A DNA stretch of 9,643 nucleotides from an uncultured Lachnospiraceae bacterium. GTDB lineage: Bacteria > Bacillota > Clostridia > Lachnospirales > Lachnospiraceae. The notes beneath the pieces were generated by a model. It was given only the letters and a program-made list of their open reading frames with translations, searched no databases and was not told the origin of the DNA. How positions within the stretch are numbered: position 1 is the stretch's first letter; each line of letters opens with the position of its first letter. The stretch covers positions 6,190 through 15,832 of the forward strand of contig CAJTQG010000001.1 of assembly GCA_910578605.1 (NCBI GenBank), in the 5' to 3' direction. The translations under genes were made by a program, and so were the position numbers. Shown here piece by piece: positions 1 to 5,224 of this stretch.

Positions 1-108
1 CATTATTTCACTCTGTCTTTTTATTTCTGTCATATTCATTCATTTATAAAAATTTATAAAACCATATACTATATTTATATCTCCTGCTTTTATAACTCCT
101 AAAACTTC

Positions 109-156
109 CCCACTCTCTTAAATCCTTCGCCAATTCCTATGGAACTGTTCAGTGGG
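109..156 (-). ncRNA. Possible structured leader RNA, unidentified
   Basis: Downstream of the minus-strand promoter, CCCACT and AGTGGG (109-114 with 151-156) can close a stem. Inside it a second stem pairs 131-137 with 141-147 around a 3-nt loop. The inner stem has a G-U pair when read on the minus strand, whereas the plus strand would have an A-C mismatch, so the fold favours a minus-strand RNA. I could not match it to a riboswitch or T-box that I know. It could also be a fortuitous fold. Confidence 0.3.
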
Positions 157-230
157 TGCCTGTACTATCTATCCTTCTCGTCATTATGTAATGACAAATT
201 ATTTTTCTAACAATTTATACTCACTGTTAG

Positions 231-259
231 ATTTTAGCACAGTACAATTTTTCATACAA
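231..259 (-). promoter_or_regulatory. Sigma-A-type promoter reading off the left edge
   Basis: On the minus strand the -35 is TTGTAT (254-259), followed by a 17-bp spacer, then TAAAAT (231-236) preceded by TG one base upstream (extended -10). Predicted transcription starts near 224 and proceeds leftward, giving at least 220 nt of transcript inside the window. No gene on this strand is clearly visible before position 1, so the target would lie outside. A short frame opens at 33 (MTEIKRQSEIM, running off the edge), but it lacks a ribosome binding site. The promoter is supported by its sequence only. Confidence 0.4.
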
Positions 260-334
260 CATAAAATTGCAATTTTTTTCAATTTTTTGTATTTTTTTGT
301 CGCGCCTTAGTACCTCAGTCCCTTTCATTTGATT

Positions 335-348
335 TGAAACCGTTTTCA
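335..348. promoter_or_regulatory. Catabolite-responsive element (cre) for CcpA
   Basis: TGAAACCGTTTTCA matches every fixed position of the Gram-positive cre consensus TGWAANCGNTNWCA. Its centre lies about 64 bp upstream of the predicted start of the HAD operon. In known systems, cre sites that far upstream of a promoter tend to activate and sites over or after a promoter repress, so activation by CcpA is the more likely reading (inference). Another LacI-family regulator could use a similar dyad. The site could also act on the leftward promoter, but that is about 80 bp away. Confidence 0.55.
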
Positions 349-390
349 TATTTTTCATTGCCTATGTATATAGAAAAACAAATAAAGATA

Positions 391-399
391 TGTTATAAT
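391..399 (+). promoter_or_regulatory. Extended -10 promoter of the HAD-PHP-yerC operon
   Basis: TGTTATAAT is a perfect extended -10 (TG, one base, TATAAT). At 17-bp spacing the -35 position reads TAGAAA (371-376), which is poor, as is common where an extended -10 is present. Transcription would start near 406, leaving an untranslated leader of about 175 nt before the HAD start. The nearby cre-like site supports this as a regulated promoter. Other TATA-like strings occur in the AT-rich leader, so further starts cannot be excluded. Confidence 0.5.
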
Positions 400-400
400 C

Positions 401-457
401 TGTAGTGTTTTATAAACTATGTAGTATTTTATAAATTATGTTGTGTTTTATAAATAA
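401..457 (+). repeat. Three 19-bp imperfect tandem repeats
   Basis: Units at 401-419, 420-438 and 439-457 share the pattern TGTAGTGTTTTATAAAyTA with a few substitutions each. They begin directly after the -10 hexamer, so they span the predicted transcription start and the first 50 nt of the leader. They could be repeated protein-binding sites at two turns per unit, or slippage-generated DNA. More degenerate AT-rich copies appear further on. Confidence 0.6.
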
Positions 458-490
458 AATACTTAAAAAACTTTAATAATATAAAAATTA

Positions 491-527
491 TATAAACTAT
501 ATAGCTTTATAAACTTTATAGTTTATA
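491..527. repeat. AT-only inverted repeat in the HAD leader
   Basis: TATAAACTATA (491-501) and TATAGTTTATA (517-527) are perfect 11-bp inverted arms around a 15-nt loop. It has only two G-C pairs and no T-tract directly after it, so it is not a good terminator. In addition, the 13-bp string TATAAAAATTATA occurs just before it (480-492) and again after it (533-545). It may be a weak leader hairpin or simple low-complexity DNA. Confidence 0.35.
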
Positions 528-581
528 ACTATATAAAAATTATAGTATGAAACCATACTTTACACAGAAAGGATAACTTGC

Positions 582-1394
582 GTGAAAGCTATGAAATATA
601 AAATTGTTGCATTTGATATTGACGGTACCTTGACAAATACAAACAAAGAAATTTCACCTGCTACTTACAATGCCATCATGGAGCTGCAGCGGCAAGGTGT
701 TATTGTTGTCATCGCCAGCGGCCGCCCAACTGCAGGCGGTCTTCCTATTGCATCTAAACTTCATCTAGAAGAATACGGTGGCTATATTCTCTCCTTTAAT
801 GGAGGAAAAATCACTAATTTAAAAACAAATGAGGTTATCTACGAACAGATACTCCCGAAAGGAATTGTCACCCAGATTGCAGATATGGCTGACTCCTGTC
901 AATGCACCACCTTAATTCATGTAGACGATAAGGTGCTGACAAACCACAAGGACAATGAATTTGCCATTTTGGAAGCTGGTGTCAATGGTCTGCAGCTGGA
1001 GGAAATTAAGAGCTTTACAGATTATGCCTCCACTCCTCTGAATAAATGTATGGTAGTGGAACAGGGAGATTATCTTGCCGCTTTAGAGCCTGACTTTGTA
1101 CATGCCTTCGGAAAACAAGCCAACATATTTCGGTCAGAACCTTTTTTCCTGGAAATAGTGCCAAAAGAAGTGGACAAAGCAGAAGGCTTATCCCACCTGT
1201 TAAAACATCTTCACTTAAATAGAGAGGATATGGCCGCCTTCGGAGATGGTTTTAATGACATAACTATGCTCTCCTATGCGGGAATGGGAATCGCCATGGG
1301 AAATGCCCAATCTGAGGTGAAAAAGGCTGCGGATTTTGTCACCAAGAGCAATGACCAGGATGGTATAGCTTATGCTATAAGGCAACTTTTTTAA
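582..1394 (+). CDS. Cof-type HAD-superfamily phosphatase (class IIB cap)
   Basis: This is a 270-residue cytosolic hydrolase, probably acting on sugar phosphates or similar small phosphorylated metabolites; the exact substrate cannot be read from sequence. All HAD motifs are present. Motif I is DIDGT with nucleophile Asp12 and acid/base Asp14. Motif II is Ser46 in IASGRP, motif III is Lys199, and motif IV is GDGFND (221-226) with the Mg-binding aspartates. The 150-residue stretch between motifs II and III is the C2B cap typical of Cof/YidA/YwpJ proteins, and the length is normal for the family. I chose the GTG at 582 because AAAGGA lies 8 nt upstream; an ATG three codons later is 17 nt from it. 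The gene leads a probable operon with the PHP phosphatase (67-nt gap) and yerC. An extended -10 promoter and a cre-like site lie upstream. Confidence 0.93.
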   Translation: MKAMKYKIVAFDIDGTLTNTNKEISPATYNAIMELQRQGVIVVIASGRPTAGGLPIASKLHLEEYGGYILSFNGGKITNLKTNEVIYEQILPKGIVTQIADMADSCQCTTLIHVDDKVLTNHKDNEFAILEAGVNGLQLEEIKSFTDYASTPLNKCMVVEQGDYLAALEPDFVHAFGKQANIFRSEPFFLEIVPKEVDKAEGLSHLLKHLHLNREDMAAFGDGFNDITMLSYAGMGIAMGNAQSEVKKAADFVTKSNDQDGIAYAIRQLF

Positions 1395-1461
1395 TGTCTT
1401 AATTTTTTGAAGAAGTTACCAAATGACTAATTGAAATATATTGTGAAAGGAAGGAATAACA

Positions 1462-2226
1462 TTGAAATATGCATTAGATTTACACACGCACACATTGGCA
1501 AGCGGACACGCATACAATACTATATTGGAAATGGCAAAAGCGGCAAGCAAACTAAATCTGGATATTTTAGGCATTACAGAACATGCACGTTCTATGCCAG
1601 GCACATGTAGTGATTTTTATTTCAGTAATCTAAAAACCGTAGAACGGCGTCTGTTTGGTGTTGAGATACTTTTGGGAGTTGAACTAAACTTGATTGACTA
1701 TGATGGCAAAGTAGATATGGAATCACACATCCTCAAAGATATGGATATTGCAATTGCCAGCTTTCACACCCCATGCATTCGCCCTGGAACTATGGAGGAA
1801 AATACAAACAGTCTAGTGCAAGCATGCAAAAATCCATATATTAATGTACTGGGGCATCCAGATGACAGCACCTATCCACTTCATTATGAAACCGTTATCA
1901 AGGCTGCCAGGGATACCCAAACTTTAATAGAAATTAACAACAGCTCCATATCCCCTCAAGGCTTTCGAAAAAATGCTGCCGCCAACGATGTGACTATTTT
2001 AAATTTATGCCGTCACTACAATGTTCCTGTTGTAATTGGCAGTGATGCCCATTTCATGACAAAAGTGGGCAATCACCAATATGCTGCAAAAATACTTGAT
2101 GAAACCGGTTTCCCAAAGGAGTTGGTTTATAATTATTTTCCCGACTTAGTTCGTCCGTTTTTAAATAAATATAAACATGGAAACCTGGCTGGTTTCAATC
2201 ATGGGGAGGAAGGAGGCTGTGAATAG
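1462..2226 (+). CDS. PHP-domain phosphatase, YcdX-like
   Basis: The 254-residue protein is a single PHP domain, a distorted TIM barrel that binds three metals and hydrolyses phosphoesters in the cytosol. All nine metal ligands known from E. coli YcdX can be placed in order: His8 and His10 (DLHTHT), His16, His41 (TEHA), Glu74 (GVELN), His102, His132 (GHPDD), Asp195 and His197 (SDAH). The protein should therefore be an active trinuclear-zinc (or manganese) enzyme. The physiological substrate of this subfamily is unclear; a histidinol-phosphatase role is less likely because no his genes are nearby. Translation starts at TTG 1462, with AGGAAGG 7-8 nt upstream and no better in-frame ATG. Its place directly behind another phosphatase suggests a shared metabolic role, but that is inference. 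Confidence 0.9.
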   Translation: MKYALDLHTHTLASGHAYNTILEMAKAASKLNLDILGITEHARSMPGTCSDFYFSNLKTVERRLFGVEILLGVELNLIDYDGKVDMESHILKDMDIAIASFHTPCIRPGTMEENTNSLVQACKNPYINVLGHPDDSTYPLHYETVIKAARDTQTLIEINNSSISPQGFRKNAAANDVTILNLCRHYNVPVVIGSDAHFMTKVGNHQYAAKILDETGFPKELVYNYFPDLVRPFLNKYKHGNLAGFNHGEEGGCE

Positions 2227-2320
2227 TATTCCATAATATCACACTCTCTGCCAACTATTCCTATTCCATTGCATTCTAAATTATTATATGCAAAATCCTA
2301 AATCACCGAAAGGAGACACT

Positions 2321-2617
2321 ATGAGCAAAAATATTCAATGTGAGGAAGTAGATCATCTTTTTGAGGCAATTCTTTGTCTGAAAAGCAAAGAGGAATGTTA
2401 TCAATTTTTTGAAGATATATGTACTGTCAACGAAATGCTATCCATCTCACAGAGATACGAGGTGGCAAAAATGCTTCGTGAAAAAAAGACCTACATAGAA
2501 ATTTCAGAAAAAACAGGGGCATCCACAGCAACCATAAGTCGGGTAAACAAATGTTTAAATTATGGCACAGACGGATATGATCTTGTGTTAAATCGAATAA
2601 AAAAAGGCCCACAGTAA
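2321..2617 (+). CDS. yerC: YerC/YecD-family TrpR-like DNA-binding regulator
   Basis: This is a 98-residue, all-helical protein of the YerC/YecD group, which is homologous to the tryptophan repressor TrpR. The N-terminal half contains helices around LFEAILCLKSKEEC, where TrpR-family proteins dimerise. The helix-turn-helix spans about residues 47-75, with the recognition segment GASTATISRV. It probably binds DNA as a dimer; its ligand and targets are unknown. The ATG at 2321 is preceded by AAAGGAG at 7-nt spacing. An in-frame ATG at 2288 would add 11 residues but has no ribosome binding site. The length fits the family. It is the last gene of the operon, and its final codons and stop lie inside the terminator hairpin. 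It might regulate its own operon, but nothing in the sequence shows this. Confidence 0.88.
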   Translation: MSKNIQCEEVDHLFEAILCLKSKEECYQFFEDICTVNEMLSISQRYEVAKMLREKKTYIEISEKTGASTATISRVNKCLNYGTDGYDLVLNRIKKGPQ

Positions 2618-2638
2618 AATTATTACTGTGGGCTTTTT
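2599..2638. terminator. Bidirectional terminator between convergent genes
   Basis: GCCCACAGTAA (2607-2617) pairs perfectly with TTACTGTGGGC (2623-2633) around a 5-nt loop. Five Ts follow on the plus strand, and seven Ts follow when read on the minus strand (A-run 2599-2605). It therefore serves yerC on the plus strand and the peptidase gene on the minus strand, whose stop is about 55 nt away. The 5' arm encodes the last residues of YerC, and the stop codon TAA is 2615-2617. Confidence 0.92.
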
Positions 2639-2691
2639 AAAATTGAAGAAGCTTTTATCCGTTCTTTTATTTAATCACTCTATGTTTTAGG

Positions 2692-5061
2692 TTACTTTTT
2701 TGTTTTCACTTTCAGCACCTTAGAGTCAGAGCTGAAATATTTGCTGCCGCCTATTGTTTTATATGCCTTGATTTTAAAATAATAGGTTTTTCCTCTTTTC
2801 AAATTCCCCTTTGTGCAGAAAAGTTTATTTTTATTAGTAATTGTTTTGCACTTTTGATACTGTCCATCTTTTTCTGCTCGGAAATATACAATATAACCTG
2901 AGGCATTGCTGTTTTTCTTCCAGCCTATCTTTATCCTTGTTTTTTGTACCTGAAGTTTTTTTATTCCTGTCACCTTATTTAGACGAACAACAACCATGAT
3001 AACAGAGGAATCCTCACTATAATAAATTTTCCCATTTGCCTTCTTGAAAGCTTTTATTTTAAAGTAATACTTTTTTCCTTTCTTCAATCCAGTTTTAGAA
3101 AATACAGTCTTTTTCCCAGAAACAATTTTGTGAAGCCTTTTATATTGTCCTCCTGCAGATGTTTTATAATACAGCACATAGCCATCTGCTCCTTTTTGTG
3201 ATTTCCAGGAAAAATCCACCCTTCCTGCCTTTTGAGAGGAAGCCTTCCAGCCTGTCACCTTGCTTAAGTTTACCTTCTCCTCCACCGTAATTGTGCAAAC
3301 TGCCGTCTTAGTGCCTGCGGCATCCCTGACTGCTGCCTGAACATTGACTTTTCCCGTATTTTTTGCTGTTACTCTCCCCTTTTCGTCCACAGCCGCTACT
3401 TTTGGGTTAGAGCTGCTCCATGTAACCTTTGAACCTGACAGCTCCGCCGGCCTTATGTCAGAGGCAAGCTGCAAGCTCTGTCCTTTGTACAATATTGCTT
3501 TTTGCTTATTCAATGCAATGCTTCTAACAGAACGGGTTGTTCCATCATTGGTGTAAGCCTTCACCCTAAAACAAATAGGGATTCTTTCATAAGTGTATGG
3601 GTCCAAATATTTTGCCACGTCCATCCATCTTCCATTTTCATAAACAAAGCTTTGATTTTGGTCAATCTGTGCCTGTATTCCAAACCAGCTAATGGAATCA
3701 CTGGAATATTCTATCCCTACACTCGTTCCCCCTGGTTTTTTTAATGTAATTACAACAGAGTAATATTCTCCGTTTGCCACAGTTACTTCTTGCCCCAGCT
3801 CGATTGTGAAAATACCTGCTGCATTGGTTTTTCCTTTTTTTTCTGTTGCAAATACTTTCGTTCCGCTGCATGGGTTGGATAAATCCTTTAGATTGCGATA
3901 AATCTGCACGCTGTAATTTACATCTGTCTCCCAAAGATTCAAACCTACTGCTGAGATAATCTCATCCATTCCTGACTTAGAGCCTTTTGCCCTGAATATA
4001 TTTGCCACCTTAGTTCCATAATCTAGTTTTTCCATGTATCCAGTGACAGCGCTTCCATCATACTGATAATTGTGTTGGTATGTACTGGGACTTTGAAGCT
4101 GGTAAGCTACCATATTCCCCACACTTTTATCTTCATAGGACAGATAGAAATAACCCTTGTCTCCCCATTCTTCCCCCCAGCTATTTTTGGCAATCCATGC
4201 TCCATCTTTTTTTACATTGCTGGCGGAAGAAAAATTTTCTTTTTTATAATTGTCATCCCATCCTACAATAGCTACTGCATGATTTCCACCTGTCTTTGGA
4301 CTAGAATAAGCCCCTGTGCCTTCATTATAATAAACAGAGGAATGGAGATATCCGGCAGCAACGCCTCCCCACTGCACTATGGCGTTCTTTACCTCCTGCA
4401 CATCCACAGTTGGACTATCATTGCTTAAAAAATACGCATTTTTTACGATCCATTCATTTTGATAGGCCAAAGAATGAGCCGGTATATTAATACTAACTGT
4501 GTGTCCTCCGTTATAATTGGGGGAAATCAAATAAGGAGACACCTGCTCTAACGCAGCTCCAGACCATGTAGCAAGGGCATAGCTCGCCATCCACGTACTG
4601 CCGCCGTTCATAAGATAATTCTTGCTTTTATCTTTGATTAAATTTTTATCACCTGCTGTCAAGCCTAGAGGATCATTTTGACGATGATAAAAAAAGTACG
4701 CAAAATGATTTTCTGATAAATCAATGGTATTATCAGCTAGACCTTGTCGAATAGCTGCGGACTCCATGGCAGCCATTGTGGAAAATGCCCAGCAAGTATC
4801 TGCCGAACCTTGATTTTTTACACTGGTAACCATCCCTTTTTCTCTTGGATCATAACTTGGTGCAAAAATATTGCCATACCTTTTTTCCTTGCTGACTTCT
4901 ATTTCCATACATTTCTCGTCTAACACAAGCTTCCCCACATCATTGCCCACCAAAGCTTCCTTGGACGTATCTGCATACACCATATCCCTATTTCTTCCTG
5001 ACGCAAACAGAACAATAAAGGCTGCACTGACAACTAAAACTCCTTTCCATTTTTTACTCAT
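2692..5061 (-). CDS. Secreted papain-family (C1A) cysteine peptidase with lectin-like, Big2 and FN3-type domains
   Basis: The 789-residue protein has a signal peptide: basic KKWK, a hydrophobic core at 8-21, and probable cleavage after VYA near residue 30. The C1A peptidase domain covers about 65-320, with oxyanion Gln84, nucleophile Cys90 in DTCWAFS, His261 in GGNHAVAIVGW and Asn293 in KNSWGEEWG, so it should be active. Residues 330-500 resemble the lectin-like domain that follows the peptidase in clostridial enzymes such as Cwp84. A Big2 Ig-like domain (513-593) and two duplicated FN3-type modules (600-690, 695-787) follow. The lysine-rich tail has no LPXTG motif, SLH domain or CWB2 repeat, so it is either released or held by charge. 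There is little room for an inhibitory propeptide. The start has GGAAGGAG at 7-nt spacing. A role in cell-surface or host-protein cleavage is inference. Confidence 0.92.
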   Translation of the reverse strand: MSKKWKGVLVVSAAFIVLFASGRNRDMVYADTSKEALVGNDVGKLVLDEKCMEIEVSKEKRYGNIFAPSYDPREKGMVTSVKNQGSADTCWAFSTMAAMESAAIRQGLADNTIDLSENHFAYFFYHRQNDPLGLTAGDKNLIKDKSKNYLMNGGSTWMASYALATWSGAALEQVSPYLISPNYNGGHTVSINIPAHSLAYQNEWIVKNAYFLSNDSPTVDVQEVKNAIVQWGGVAAGYLHSSVYYNEGTGAYSSPKTGGNHAVAIVGWDDNYKKENFSSASNVKKDGAWIAKNSWGEEWGDKGYFYLSYEDKSVGNMVAYQLQSPSTYQHNYQYDGSAVTGYMEKLDYGTKVANIFRAKGSKSGMDEIISAVGLNLWETDVNYSVQIYRNLKDLSNPCSGTKVFATEKKGKTNAAGIFTIELGQEVTVANGEYYSVVITLKKPGGTSVGIEYSSDSISWFGIQAQIDQNQSFVYENGRWMDVAKYLDPYTYERIPICFRVKAYTNDGTTRSVRSIALNKQKAILYKGQSLQLASDIRPAELSGSKVTWSSSNPKVAAVDEKGRVTAKNTGKVNVQAAVRDAAGTKTAVCTITVEEKVNLSKVTGWKASSQKAGRVDFSWKSQKGADGYVLYYKTSAGGQYKRLHKIVSGKKTVFSKTGLKKGKKYYFKIKAFKKANGKIYYSEDSSVIMVVVRLNKVTGIKKLQVQKTRIKIGWKKNSNASGYIVYFRAEKDGQYQKCKTITNKNKLFCTKGNLKRGKTYYFKIKAYKTIGGSKYFSSDSKVLKVKTKK

Positions 5062-5181
5062 ATCTCATCTCCTTCCTATCACTAAATTCACCAAATATCA
5101 AATAGAATTTACTGAAAGCCTTTTGAAGCACAACATATATTACCTCATATACATCACCTTCACACAGAAAAATGCATACTT

Positions 5182-5212
5182 TTAAATATTTATTGCAGAA
5201 TCATATATTTAA
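5182..5212. repeat. AT-only inverted repeat after copA
   Basis: TTAAATAT and ATATTTAA form an 8-bp A/T stem with a 15-nt loop in the 163-bp gap between copA and the peptidase gene. It has no G-C pairs and no proper T-tract in the copA direction, so it is at best a very weak terminator. I found no better one, and no clear sigma-A promoter for the peptidase. Read-through from csoR-copA into the peptidase gene is therefore possible. Confidence 0.25.
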
Positions 5213-5224
5213 TTTTTCTTTTTA

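Larger units (their letters stand above)
1..581. other. AT-rich intergenic region with two outward regulatory zones
   Basis: I see no credible complete gene here. The left half looks like a leader on the minus strand: a promoter at 231-259 and a foldable stretch at 109-156, reading off the left edge. The right half is the control region of the plus-strand HAD operon: a cre-like site at 335-348, an extended -10 at 391-399, 19-bp tandem repeats at 401-457 and AT-only inverted repeats up to the ribosome binding site. A 16-bp palindrome with 7-bp arms (GTCATTA-TG-TAATGAC) lies at 180-195, and a 6-bp inverted repeat (AGTATG-AAAC-CATACT) at 544-559, just before the HAD ribosome binding site. Both could be operators, but neither matches a motif I can name. 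Confidence 0.6.

Noticed and set aside
1..33. Minus-strand frame MTEIKRQSEIM running off the left edge
   Set aside because: Only 11 codons are visible and no ribosome binding site precedes it. Kept only as a note under the leftward-promoter finding.
401..545. CRISPR-like array in the repeated AT-rich stretch
   Set aside because: Units are contiguous 19-bp tandem repeats without unique spacers, and no cas genes are present.
2288..2320. Earlier ATG for YerC
   Set aside because: It lacks a ribosome binding site; ATG 2321 has AAAGGAG 7 nt upstream and the family-typical length.
4072..4428. Plus-strand 118-codon frame inside the peptidase gene
   Set aside because: It is opposite an intact, well-recognised gene, has no ribosome binding site and no recognisable domain; an antisense shadow.
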